Source: DATFVA01 sp963721075 (GTDB lineage: Bacteria > Bacteroidota > Ignavibacteria > Ignavibacteriales > Ignavibacteriaceae). From it: 64,000 nt of DNA. The stretch's first letter is position 1. Each line of letters starts with the position of its first letter. Below the pieces are notes generated by a model. The model ran no database searches. It was not told the DNA's origin and was given only the letters and a program-made list of their open reading frames with translations. The translations under genes were made by a program, and so were the position numbers. Where the stretch lies: positions 62,001-126,000 of the forward strand of contig CAVRHV010000019.1 in assembly GCA_963721075.1 (NCBI GenBank). The letters run 5' to 3'. Shown here piece after piece: positions 52,600-62,175 of this stretch.

Positions 52600-54040
52600 A
52601 TGGATGCAACATTAATGCAGCAAACCGAAAAAGGAACAGCACTTCATAAAACTAATTATCCGTACTATGTTGAGAACCCGGTCGTGGAAAACAGGGTAGC
52701 ACAGTTTTTAGAGGCATTTGCAGCGGTTCTGAATTTTACCGACTATAAATCGTTATTGGATTCATATTGCATCACCAATACGAAGTGCAACAGATGTGCT
52801 GTTGCATGTCCTATCTATACAACAACGCACGACAAGCGTGATATACCATGTTATAAGACCAATCTGTTGCTTGATATTTACAAGAGATACTTCACCTTAA
52901 GCGGCTGGTTTAAATCCCGTTTCTCGACAAAATCATTTGAATTGACTGAAGATATAATAGATGAAATGCTTGAACTGTTTTACCGGTGTACCGCTTGCAG
53001 ACGCTGCACTAATGAATGTCCCCTCGGAGTTGATCATGGTCTGATCACCAGACTTGGACGCTATGTACTCAGCCTTATCGGTATTGTGCCGAAAGCTCTT
53101 CAGGTGAGTGTAAGAGAGCAGCTGGAAGGAGAAACTCATAATACATCCAAAGTGCCTAAAGCTGCTTTGCTGAATACCCTGGAATTTCTTTCAGAAGAGA
53201 TGTCTGAGAGTTTAGGTATAGAGTCTGGAATTCCCCTGCGATAAAAAGGACAGGGACTATGTATTTTTCTGTGCAGTAAGTGATTACCTGCTTGAACCCG
53301 ATACTCTTATGGGAAATGCAGCTGTTCTCTATGCTGCAGGAGACTGGGATAAATGGACTATAGGAACCTGTAATTATGATGGCATTAATTACGGACTATT
53401 TTACAGCGATTGGCATCTTGAAAAGATCATTATGCAGATGGTAACCGAAGTTAATCGATTAAATGGCAGAAGTATTCTTATAGGTGAATGCGGTCATGCT
53501 TCAAGATCCGCCCATGATTTTGTGCCGGTGTTCAGCGGAAGAAAATCTCATCCTGTTTATAATTTTATGGAATATACTCTTGATTGTCTTCAAAAAGGAA
53601 AAATAGGGCTTGATCCTGACATCATTACAGAGAAGGTTACTTATCATGATCCCTGTAATATTGCAAGGTCGGGATGGATCATAGATCAGCCAAGGGAAAT
53701 ACTCAAATCGTTTGTGAAAAATTTTGTTGAGATGGAACCGCACGGTCGTGATAATTATTGCTGCGGAGGAGGCGGGGGACTGGTATCAATAGATGAGATC
53801 CATACCTTCAGAATGGAGGTTGGCGGATATGTTAAAGCTAAACAGCTTGAGGCGACAGGAGCTGAAATTATCGTTTCGCCCTGCGCTAATTGTAAAAAGC
53901 AGCTTAGAGAGCTGGTTGAACATTATAATCTGCCTTGCAGGGTGGTCGGGTTGCATGACCTGATCCTTGAAGCGATTAAAATACCAGGCGGAAAATCTCC
54001 CCGAGAACGTAAACAGATGAAAGCTGAAACAAAATTTTAA
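52600..54040 (+). CDS. HdrD/DsrK/TmcB-like iron-sulfur protein, frameshifted
   Basis: The first part has two ferredoxin-like 4Fe-4S motifs: CNRCAVACP and CTACRRCTNECP. The second, in the next frame, has two CCG-type cysteine motifs, with HDPCNIARSG, CCGGGGGL and PCANCKKQL, as in HdrD, DsrK, HmcF and TmcB. Such proteins face the cytoplasm and pass electrons between a membrane complex and a disulfide, ferredoxin or other acceptor. The frame changes near 53238-53245; removing one base gives IPLDKKDRDYVFFC. Repaired length is about 479 residues. It is the first gene of a four-gene operon. Confidence 0.88.
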
Positions 54041-54128
54041 ATGATATCAGGAAAAGTTCCTGTGATAATTATCCGTAATTAAAATAGTTAGTTCCTATTA
54101 AATGATCATAAAAAATTGAGATACAATT

Positions 54129-54827
54129 ATGCAAGAGTGGCTGGATTTTGCCAGAGGTCCGTTATTCGCATTTTCATTTTTAATAATGCTCTTTGGTTTA
54201 GGGAGGCATTTTCTGCTTCAGTTTTCCTCCATATTTATTTCAAAGGGAAAACAATTAAGGAATGTCTCCTGGAAAAAAATATTTTCTGATGTCAGCAGCT
54301 GGATCGTTCCTGTAAAACATCTGATACCGGGAACTGTTGTGTTCTCCACAGTCTCTTTCATTTTTCATGTAGCAGCTATCATTGTATCTCTTTTCTTCAT
54401 AGATCATATAGTTTTATGGGAAGATTTCCTGAAAATTAATCTCCCTTCAATAGGCAGAACCCTTGCGGATATCCTGACGCTGACAACAATAGGATGCATT
54501 CTTGTTCTTCTTGCCTGCAGACTGCTGGTGAAACGTCAGAGGGAGATGAGCAGAAAATCGGATTATATACTGCTGATAATGGTCCTGCTTCCGTTTTTAT
54601 TTGGATTTTTTGCTGGCCATCCGGCTTTCAATCCTTTTCCCTGGGAAATGGCAATGCTGCTTCATCTTTTGAGCGCTGAAGCATTGTTTATCGTAATTCC
54701 TTTTACCAAGCTTGCTCACATCGTACTTTATTTCTTCGACCGGCTGTCGGCCGTTCACTGGCAGCTAAAACCCGGAGCAGGGGATAAGGTGGCCGAAGCA
54801 TTGTTCGGAAAGGAGGCTAAGGTCTGA
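54129..54827 (+). CDS. NarI/HmcE/TmcC-like membrane subunit
   Basis: A 232-residue membrane protein with about five helices and His residues in GLGRHFLLQF, VKHLIPGTVVF, SFIFHVAA, LLHLLSAE and KLAHIVLYF. These could bind two haems b, as in the gamma subunit of nitrate reductase and in HmcE/TmcC. It would accept electrons from quinol or pass them to the HdrD-like partner. The next gene starts at the stop codon. Confidence 0.8.
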   Translation: MQEWLDFARGPLFAFSFLIMLFGLGRHFLLQFSSIFISKGKQLRNVSWKKIFSDVSSWIVPVKHLIPGTVVFSTVSFIFHVAAIIVSLFFIDHIVLWEDFLKINLPSIGRTLADILTLTTIGCILVLLACRLLVKRQREMSRKSDYILLIMVLLPFLFGFFAGHPAFNPFPWEMAMLLHLLSAEALFIVIPFTKLAHIVLYFFDRLSAVHWQLKPGAGDKVAEALFGKEAKV

Positions 54828-55612
54828 TGTATTCGATACTTGTGGATGTTACCAAATGTACCGGTTGTGAAAAATGTGTTGAGGCCTGTATAAAGAAAAA
54901 TGAGCTGGACGCGGAGAAATCTTATCATGACTTTGTAAGATCAAGAGATGGACTGTCTTCAGACAGGCTGGTTACGATAAAAAAAATTGACGGCAGCCAC
55001 TTTTCCAGATTGAGCTGTATGCACTGCAATGACCCCGCCTGCGTTTCTGCCTGCCTTGTAGGCGGAATAACAAAGAGTGAAGAAGGACCCGTGATATATG
55101 ATCCTGATAAATGCATCGGCTGCAGGTACTGTATGCTTGCCTGTCCTTTTCATATCCCGCAGTATGAATGGGATGCCGTTAGACCATATATGAAAAAATG
55201 TAATTTGTGTTATGACAGGGTTATTGATAATAAATTGCCGGCCTGTGTGGAAGCCTGTCCCGAAAAAGCGATCATATTCGGAGAAAGAAAAGATCTGCTC
55301 AAATACGCGCACTCGACAATAAATCATAATAAAGATAAATACCTGCAGCACGTATGGGGAGAGAAAGAATTGGGCGGGACATCAGTACTATATATATCAG
55401 ATATTTCCCTGGGAAGTATGGGATGGCCGGATGAGATCTTAAGTCCGATCCCTGAATTAACTGAGCCGCTTATCGAAAAAACACCGGTAATAGCATTAAC
55501 GGTTGGAAGTTTTCTTTTAGGGATCAACTGGATCATCAGAAGAAGAATGGAATTATCGGGGGAGGATGCTGAGTCCGGTAATCACAATGAAAAAACGAGC
55601 GGGAAAATATAA
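54827..55612 (+). CDS. HmcB/DsrO-like 4Fe-4S protein with membrane tail
   Basis: A 261-residue protein with four clusters: CTGCEKCVEAC, CMHCNDPACVSAC, CIGCRYCMLAC and CNLCYDRV...CVEAC. A hydrophobic segment near the C terminus (IALTVGSFLLGINWII) anchors it, as in HmcB. It should be the electron-transfer subunit between the NrfD-cytochrome and the HdrD-like end. Start and stop codons overlap on both sides, so it is translationally coupled. No twin-arginine signal is visible. Confidence 0.9.
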   Translation: MYSILVDVTKCTGCEKCVEACIKKNELDAEKSYHDFVRSRDGLSSDRLVTIKKIDGSHFSRLSCMHCNDPACVSACLVGGITKSEEGPVIYDPDKCIGCRYCMLACPFHIPQYEWDAVRPYMKKCNLCYDRVIDNKLPACVEACPEKAIIFGERKDLLKYAHSTINHNKDKYLQHVWGEKELGGTSVLYISDISLGSMGWPDEILSPIPELTEPLIEKTPVIALTVGSFLLGINWIIRRRMELSGEDAESGNHNEKTSGKI

Positions 55613-57567
55613 TGTTTAAACGAACAAGATTTCTTAAGGATATACTCTGGGTTATAGTATTCTTTGGTTTTATATCAGCAGTCTTTCGCATGTGGTTCGG
55701 ACTGGGTGCAACGACCAACCTGACTGATGCTGTACCCTGGGGATTGTGGAAGGTACTTAATATGATTGCCGGGGTAGCACTTTCTACCTGCGGCTTCACT
55801 ATTGGTTTTCTTGTTTATGTAATGAAAATTAAAAAGTTCAAACCTCTCGTTAAACCTGCTATTCTGGTAGCATTTCTGGGGTACGGCAGTTCCTGTTTTG
55901 CTTTATTATTTGATATAGGTCTGCCGGATAGGTTCTGGCACCCGCTGTTTATGTGGAACGCGCATTCATTTTTATTCGAAGTTTTCTGGTGCGTAATGCT
56001 CTATTTTTCAGTTACCTTCATTGAGTTAGTTCCAAATATTCTGGAAAAATATAAACTCGATAGAGTTGTGCGTATATTCCATAAAATTGCTGCCGTCGTC
56101 GTCTTCATCGGCATTATACTTTCTTGTCTCCATCATTCTTCTCTGGGTTCCTTATTCCTTGTAACACCTTATCGGCTGCATCCGCTGTGGTATTCCTCCT
56201 GGCTTCCTATTTACTTTTTTACCTCGGCAGCCGGATGCGGTATTATGTTTTTAATTGTGGTTAAGCTTTTTTATGCCAGGTTCTACGATCCACCTTCCAT
56301 TTTCGCCGGGAAGACGAATGGTACATCAGCAGGGGTATGTTTAAGAGATGGCGGTGAACCGGAAATGAAAAGATCAGGATACGGTAAAGATATGCCGATG
56401 CTGGGTTCGCTTAGTCTTATCGCTGCCTCCTTGTTAACGATTTATTTACTGCTTAAAGTTACCGACCTTTTCAGGCTCAATCTCATAAATGTTTTATTTT
56501 CCGGTTCGTGGGAGAGCTGGCTGTATATCATTGAATTAATGTTTACGGCTGTCGTGCCCGTTATACTGATAATGACTAGAAAGAGCAGAAATTCTCCCTA
56601 TGGATTAGGAGCGGCTGCTTTTCTGTCTGCTGCAGGGCTTGTGTTAAACAGACTCGATGTTGGTATCTTCGGTTATTTCAGGGACGCAGAGGTAATTTAT
56701 TTTCCTTCCTTTGCTGAATGGGCACTAAGTGCCGGTGTAGTTGCGGCCGCCTCTCTGGTCTTCATTTTTGTCTCGGAGAATTTCTCAATTTTTGATGATA
56801 AATGGAAAGAATATAAAATCAGTAAAGGTATCTTCAAGGCAGCATTTGATTCCATGTCACGTGTATGGCAGACAGTTTTACAAAGCGGCTTGAACAGGAT
56901 TTCCCTTATCGGGGTGTTTGCCATCCCTATAGCATTTGTTATGATGTATCCACCATATAAAATCGATGTAAAGCCCGATATCAAACCTGCCTCAGGGTTA
57001 GACATTACCCGCTCAATTTTGTTTATTGATGGTGATAAAAAGGGGATGAGCACTGAGTTCCCTCATTTAAAGCATCAGGAGATCCTCGGGAAAGAACATT
57101 CATGTATTAAATGTCATCATATTTCATTGCCGAATGATCAATCGACCCCATGCTCCCGTTGTCATCGCTCAATGTTCGAAGATACCCCCATATTTGATCA
57201 TGAAAAACATATTACGGAAGTAGCTCAAAAAGAACAGCTGACAGGATTATATCCTCAGAATAAAACATGCGGCATATGTCATAAACCCGGTTTACCTAAA
57301 GATATAAAATCAGCTGAAGGGTGTATGGATTGTCATAAAGAAGACATGAAAACAGCTGATGCCTCAGCCTATCCAAAACATTTTATTTATGCTGTTAGTT
57401 ATATTGAAGCCATGCATTCAAGATGCATCACCTGTCACAAAAAAGAAAAGGACAACAGGAACAAACCTGACCTGGATAAATGCCGGAACTGTCATAAAAA
57501 TTATTACGAAAAATCAGAAAACAGAGAATTGATCACCTCATCAACCTCATCAATAAGAGATTTCTGA
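55612..57567 (+). CDS. NrfD/HmcC-like membrane subunit fused to a hexaheme cytochrome
   Basis: The N-terminal 470 residues form an NrfD/PsrC/HmcC-type quinone-interacting membrane protein with about ten helices (start FISAVFRMWFGLG, then AVPWGLWK). The C-terminal 150 residues hold six CxxCH sites: CIKCH, CSRCH, CGICH, CMDCH, CITCH, CRNCH, with His-rich spacing of the class III (cytochrome c3-like) type. The last helix before them should place the cytochrome in the periplasm. In Hmc and Qrc complexes the cytochrome is a separate subunit. The fusion closes the operon and ends 1 base from the convergent next gene. Confidence 0.88.
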   Translation: MFKRTRFLKDILWVIVFFGFISAVFRMWFGLGATTNLTDAVPWGLWKVLNMIAGVALSTCGFTIGFLVYVMKIKKFKPLVKPAILVAFLGYGSSCFALLFDIGLPDRFWHPLFMWNAHSFLFEVFWCVMLYFSVTFIELVPNILEKYKLDRVVRIFHKIAAVVVFIGIILSCLHHSSLGSLFLVTPYRLHPLWYSSWLPIYFFTSAAGCGIMFLIVVKLFYARFYDPPSIFAGKTNGTSAGVCLRDGGEPEMKRSGYGKDMPMLGSLSLIAASLLTIYLLLKVTDLFRLNLINVLFSGSWESWLYIIELMFTAVVPVILIMTRKSRNSPYGLGAAAFLSAAGLVLNRLDVGIFGYFRDAEVIYFPSFAEWALSAGVVAAASLVFIFVSENFSIFDDKWKEYKISKGIFKAAFDSMSRVWQTVLQSGLNRISLIGVFAIPIAFVMMYPPYKIDVKPDIKPASGLDITRSILFIDGDKKGMSTEFPHLKHQEILGKEHSCIKCHHISLPNDQSTPCSRCHRSMFEDTPIFDHEKHITEVAQKEQLTGLYPQNKTCGICHKPGLPKDIKSAEGCMDCHKEDMKTADASAYPKHFIYAVSYIEAMHSRCITCHKKEKDNRNKPDLDKCRNCHKNYYEKSENRELITSSTSSIRDF

Positions 57568-57568
57568 T

Positions 57569-59299
57569 TCAGATGGGTTCCCCTGTTTCATGGGTTATAA
57601 ATTCTTTTATATCGTAGTAGATTTCGGGGGAGGGAACCGCTTTAAAATTTGCCGAAGAGATCTTTGTATAAAGTTCTTCCTTACTGCCGTATTCTTTCAG
57701 ATAAAAAACTCTTACCAGGTCGCGGTTTTTTATAAGCCAGTTAAGTGTGATTTTCATTTTTTCAAGATCTTCTTCACCGGGCAGTACAGATAGATTTATT
57801 GTTCCGCTGAAATAATCATCAAGTGCTTCCTCGAAACGGTCCTCACCGTTGACGGTATATTTCTTAATAAAGATCTTTCCTGAAAGAAGCAGCATATAAT
57901 CGTTCTCGAAACTGCCTTTAACTTCAAACAATACATTAGCTTTATTTACAGGTTCTGCCAGCACAGAAGATTTATATGTCTGGTTAAGGATCATATCGAT
58001 CACTTCTTTAACTTCAGCCGCCTTTTCATATTTTTGTTTATCGGAATATTCTCTCATTTTATTAAGCAGACGGTTAAGGGCGAACTGGTTCCTGCCGTAA
58101 AGAAACTCGTAAACTTTTTCAAGCTCTTCGCTGTACTCCGATCTTTTTGCCTTATCAATGCATGGGGCAAGACATCTCTCAATATCTGCAAGGAAACAAA
58201 TTTTCTCCTTACTGAAATCAATATCACTGCATTCCCTAAGCGCAAAAGTTTTATGAAGCATTTCGAGCAGGGCATTTGCTTTCTTTCTTGTAATAAAGAG
58301 TCCGAAGTAATCTCTGCCGTCAAAATCGAAATAATTGCAGATCTCTATACCGGGAAAATCATCAGCAGCATCTATCCTTAGAAAATATTTGTTCCCATAT
58401 TCCTTAAGCTGTGTATTATGCCGGGGGTTGATCAGTTTAATTGATTCTGCTTCCATCAGGAGGGCAGTCAGCTCAGTATTTGTTATCTCGATTTTGATAC
58501 GTGAGGCCTGCTGCACAATCTTTTTTGCTTTCCGGGGAGCCGTAGGAGAAAAATAGGATTTTATTCTATCGCGCAGCGATTTTGCTTTCCCTATATATAT
58601 AATCTTTCCCTTTGAGTTCAGGAAGTAGTATATGCCGGGTGCCTGAGGAAGTCCTGCTACATATTCACGCAGCGGTTCTTTTACGCGATTAGTCCTGGCT
58701 TTTGAAGTCGTTTTTTTGTGGTAGCCGAGAAGCTCTTCCACCGTATTTATATTGTGTTTATCCCTTAACTCTTCAATCATCCTGATCAACAGCTGTGCGG
58801 TCACTTTAGCATCGGATAATGCCCTATGCGAATTTTCATTATGAAGCTTAAAGTGTCTGCACATATTAGACAATGATCTGCTCCGAAGATCAGGGTACAT
58901 CTTTCTTGCAAGTTTCAGCGTGCAGACATCCCTGTTATAAAGTATACCCTTGCCCGCATAAAGTAATTCTCTTTTAAGGAAGCTTTTATCGAACGAAAAA
59001 TTATGACCCCCTATAATATCGTCGGAAATAAATTCAAGTATATCATCTGCGGCATCTTCAAAGAAGGGCGCATCATAAACATCTTCATCAGTGATGCCGG
59101 TAAACTGAGAAATATAGTAGGGTATCGGCCTGCCGGGGTTTATCATAGTCTGATACGTTTCTTTGATCTTAAGGTCAGAAACCTTAACGATCCCGATTTC
59201 AATGATATTATTGTACCGGGATGATAGTCCTGTTGTCTCAATATCAATTATAGAGAAGGAGGCCTGTTCAAGGGGTATTTGCAGCGAATCTTTAAGCAT
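57569..59299 (-). CDS. DEDDh exonuclease fused to a GIY-YIG/UvrC-like nuclease
   Basis: The N-terminal 170 residues are a DnaQ-like 3'-5' exonuclease with the motifs DIETTG, HNFSFDKSF and HRALSDAKV. A GIY-YIG domain follows (APGIYYFLNSKGKIIYIGKAKSL broken at about residues 218-240). Further on are UvrC-like segments and a UVR motif (KQKYEKAAEVKEVIDMI). The 576-residue fusion is found in Bacteroidota relatives and actinobacteria and is thought to act in DNA repair. It faces the redox operon tail to tail. Confidence 0.87.
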   Translation of the reverse strand: MLKDSLQIPLEQASFSIIDIETTGLSSRYNNIIEIGIVKVSDLKIKETYQTMINPGRPIPYYISQFTGITDEDVYDAPFFEDAADDILEFISDDIIGGHNFSFDKSFLKRELLYAGKGILYNRDVCTLKLARKMYPDLRSRSLSNMCRHFKLHNENSHRALSDAKVTAQLLIRMIEELRDKHNINTVEELLGYHKKTTSKARTNRVKEPLREYVAGLPQAPGIYYFLNSKGKIIYIGKAKSLRDRIKSYFSPTAPRKAKKIVQQASRIKIEITNTELTALLMEAESIKLINPRHNTQLKEYGNKYFLRIDAADDFPGIEICNYFDFDGRDYFGLFITRKKANALLEMLHKTFALRECSDIDFSKEKICFLADIERCLAPCIDKAKRSEYSEELEKVYEFLYGRNQFALNRLLNKMREYSDKQKYEKAAEVKEVIDMILNQTYKSSVLAEPVNKANVLFEVKGSFENDYMLLLSGKIFIKKYTVNGEDRFEEALDDYFSGTINLSVLPGEEDLEKMKITLNWLIKNRDLVRVFYLKEYGSKEELYTKISSANFKAVPSPEIYYDIKEFITHETGEPI

Positions 59300-59448
59300 T
59301 TTTCCAATCAGTTTACCAAAGATAATATATTCTGAGAAATTAGTTTAGACTAAACACTTCTTTTTAAGAAATCATCCACGGAATGAAGGGAAGAGTGGAG
59401 TCTTTTTTTTAATTCTCTCACGTTTTCAATATATTTATTAATTACTTT

Positions 59449-60261
59449 ATGGTGAATATGAATCAACTTAATATTCTTTTTATCGGGGATATTGTTGGAA
59501 AACCCGGTATGGATATGGTGCAGACATGGCTGCCGGGACTTATCCAGAAATATAAACCCGATCTTGTTATAGCAAACGGTGAAAATGCTTCAGACGGTAA
59601 AGGATGTACTAATAAAGAAGGGGAGGTTCTTTTTAATCTCGGGGTACATGTAATTACCGGGGGTAATCATACCTGGGACAAGCATCAATCACAGGATTAT
59701 CTTAAAAATGAGCCGAGGGCAATTCGTCCCTTGAACTATCCACGGGGTACATACGGAAATGGTTATTATATAGCCGAAACAAAAAAAGGTAAAGCCGCTG
59801 TCGTTAACCTTCAGGGCAGGACCTTTATGGCAACTATTGATGATCCATTCCGTACCTGCGACTGGATAATTCCTAAACTAAGAGAAGAAACAAATATAAT
59901 TTTTGTTGATTTCCACGCTGAGGCTACTGCTGAAAAACTTGCCCTGGTAAATTATCTGGACGGGAAAGTCAGCGTAATGGTAGGAACTCATACCCACATA
60001 CAGACAAATGATGAAAGAATTTTTCCGATGGGTACCGGTTATATAACAGATGTTGGAATGACAGGTCCCTACGACTCAGTAATAGGGATGAAAACAGTTG
60101 CAGCGATTAACAGGTTCCTTTATCAGACTCCTCAGAAGTATGAAACAGCGCAGAATGATGTGCATATATGCGGGATGTTCTTTAAGATCGATACGGAAAC
60201 CGGGAAAACCATAGAGATCGAAAAGATCCTCTTCCCGGAGTTTGTTAAAAAAACAGAATAA
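59449..60261 (+). CDS. YmdB/TIGR00282 family metallophosphoesterase
   Basis: A 270-residue cytosolic metallophosphoesterase with all family motifs: FIGDIVGKPG, ANGENASDGKG, GGNHTWDK, VDFHAEATAEK, VGTHTHIQTND and TDVGMTGPYDS. YmdB-type enzymes hydrolyse 2',3'- or 3',5'-cyclic nucleotides and influence RNA decay or biofilm control in Bacillus. There are two candidate ATGs, 59449 and 59458. A methyltransferase gene follows after six bases. Confidence 0.9.
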   Translation: MVNMNQLNILFIGDIVGKPGMDMVQTWLPGLIQKYKPDLVIANGENASDGKGCTNKEGEVLFNLGVHVITGGNHTWDKHQSQDYLKNEPRAIRPLNYPRGTYGNGYYIAETKKGKAAVVNLQGRTFMATIDDPFRTCDWIIPKLREETNIIFVDFHAEATAEKLALVNYLDGKVSVMVGTHTHIQTNDERIFPMGTGYITDVGMTGPYDSVIGMKTVAAINRFLYQTPQKYETAQNDVHICGMFFKIDTETGKTIEIEKILFPEFVKKTE

Positions 60262-60267
60262 GATTTT

Positions 60268-61278
60268 ATGATAAATTTTCCGTTACCAAGGATCGATCTT
60301 GATGAAAAACTCCGGAAATTACTGCTGCCTTATTCGCGATTTAAGAACGGTGATACCTGGGAAGATAATGTATCCGGTCATAAAATCGCTTGTGCTGATT
60401 GTACGGATTCCGGAGCTCTGAGCACACTCAGGGGAAGAAAGAAAGCGGCTCTCGCGGTCCATGACCCTCCTTATAATTTTGTTGCCTTTCATGAAACAGA
60501 TATCAAAGAGTTTGTAGAATGGAGCAGGATCTGGATTAAAAATACCTATGATTTCCTTTCCGAGGACGCTTCACTTTATATCTGGCTGGGTGCGGATCAG
60601 AATAATCATTTTCAGCCTCTTGCCGATTTTATGATAATGATGAGAGAATCGGGATTTTCATCACGCAGTTTCATTACAATGAGGAATCAGAGGGGTTACG
60701 GTACCCAGAAAAACTGGATGTCGGTGCGCCAGGAACTCCTTTATTATACAAAAGGTAAACCCTCGTTTAATCCCGAAGCCGAATACACCGATATTCCTAA
60801 AATTATGAATGGATACTATAAAAAGGTTAACGGGAAAAAAACTCAGAACTTTGAGAGGAGTAAGTCTGAATTTATCAGGGCAGGCAACGTGTGGGTAGAT
60901 GTTCAGCAGATATTTTACAGGATGATTGAAAATGTTAACGGCTGTTACGCTCAGAAACCCCTTAAAGCTATTCAGAGGATAATTAAATCGGGCAGCCGTC
61001 CAAAAGATCTGGTTATTGATTTTTTCTCGCATTCAGGGACGACGTTAGTAGCAGCGGAAATTGAAGGAAGAACCTGTTATACTGTTGATATTGATCCGCT
61101 TTTTTGTGAAATAACATTAAGACGACTTGAAAATTTCAGGCGCAATAAACTGTCAGGCTGGCAGAACTCAAACCCTTTCGCAGAAGAGATCCTTTCTGAC
61201 AGGAAGATAAAGCACTACTTGAAGGAAAACTACAATTTTGATTTTTCAAAACTGAATTCTTTAAAAGAAACAAATTGA
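60268..61278 (+). CDS. DNA (N4/N6) methyltransferase, probably orphan
   Basis: A 336-residue methyltransferase with the catalytic DPPYNF (motif IV) near residue 69 and the cofactor motif DFFSHSGTTLVAAE near residue 252. Motif IV lies before motif I, so it is a beta-class enzyme of the N6-adenine or N4-cytosine type. No restriction endonuclease gene is seen nearby. Such solitary enzymes often serve in gene regulation or replication control. The recognition site cannot be guessed. Confidence 0.85.
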   Translation: MINFPLPRIDLDEKLRKLLLPYSRFKNGDTWEDNVSGHKIACADCTDSGALSTLRGRKKAALAVHDPPYNFVAFHETDIKEFVEWSRIWIKNTYDFLSEDASLYIWLGADQNNHFQPLADFMIMMRESGFSSRSFITMRNQRGYGTQKNWMSVRQELLYYTKGKPSFNPEAEYTDIPKIMNGYYKKVNGKKTQNFERSKSEFIRAGNVWVDVQQIFYRMIENVNGCYAQKPLKAIQRIIKSGSRPKDLVIDFFSHSGTTLVAAEIEGRTCYTVDIDPLFCEITLRRLENFRRNKLSGWQNSNPFAEEILSDRKIKHYLKENYNFDFSKLNSLKETN

Positions 61279-61295
61279 AGGAAGAACATAAAAGA

Positions 61296-62174
61296 ATGAC
61301 TATTATTGATGGCAAAAAGACGGCCGCAGACATAAGAGAAGAACTGAAACGAAAGATTGATGCCCTTACAGCTGAGGGAAAAAACGTGCCCGGTCTCGTC
61401 ACTATTCTTGTCGGTGAGGATCCTGCTTCACAGGTTTATGTAAGGAGCAAGATAAAGGATTGTGAAGAGATCGGAATGAGAACCAAAGCAGAATTTCATT
61501 CCACGGATATATCAGAGAAAGATCTGCTGGCACTTGTTCAGAAGTACAATGAGGATAAGGATTATCACGGGATCCTTGTTCAGCTGCCGCTGCCCGGACA
61601 TATTGATGAAAATAAGATAATAGAAGCTATCTCACCTAAAAAAGATGTGGACGGATTTAGTCCCACAAGCGTCGGAAATCTCGTTATCGGGAAAGATACT
61701 TTTGCTTCCTGCACACCGGCAGGGATACAGGAACTGCTGATAAGGTACAATATTGAAACGAAAGGGAAACATGTTGTAGTACTTGGAAGAAGCAACATTG
61801 TGGGTAAACCTATAGCCAACATTATGCTTCAAAAAAAGGAACATGCCAATTCAGTAGTAACGATATGCCATTCGGCTGCAAAAAACCTTAACGACTACAC
61901 CAGACAGGCTGATATTCTAATAGCTGCTATCGGCAGGGCAGAGTTTGTAAAAGCGGATATGGTGAAAGATGGAGTGGTTGTTATTGATGTCGGGATCAAT
62001 CGTGTAGATGATCCTTCAAGACCGAAAGGGTACAGACTGACCGGTGATGTAGATTTTGAAAATGTTTCGAAAAAAAGTTCATATATTACGCCTGTTCCGG
62101 GCGGTGTTGGTCCTATGACCCGCGCAATGCTGCTTCAGAATACATTTAAAGCTTACCAAAAATACGGTGAATGA
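61296..62174 (+). CDS. folD: Methylenetetrahydrofolate dehydrogenase/cyclohydrolase
   Basis: FolD interconverts methylene-, methenyl- and formyl-tetrahydrofolate, supplying one-carbon units for purines. The 292-residue protein has VTILVGEDPASQVYVRSK, with the catalytic Lys in the second block (YHGILVQLPLPGHI and PKKDVDG), VVLGRSNIVGKP and TPVPGGVGPMTRAML. I chose ATG 61296 because MTIIDGKKTAADI matches the usual N terminus; the longer TTG start overlaps the methyltransferase stop. It is followed by deoC. Confidence 0.95.
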   Translation: MTIIDGKKTAADIREELKRKIDALTAEGKNVPGLVTILVGEDPASQVYVRSKIKDCEEIGMRTKAEFHSTDISEKDLLALVQKYNEDKDYHGILVQLPLPGHIDENKIIEAISPKKDVDGFSPTSVGNLVIGKDTFASCTPAGIQELLIRYNIETKGKHVVVLGRSNIVGKPIANIMLQKKEHANSVVTICHSAAKNLNDYTRQADILIAAIGRAEFVKADMVKDGVVVIDVGINRVDDPSRPKGYRLTGDVDFENVSKKSSYITPVPGGVGPMTRAMLLQNTFKAYQKYGE

Positions 62175-62175
62175 T

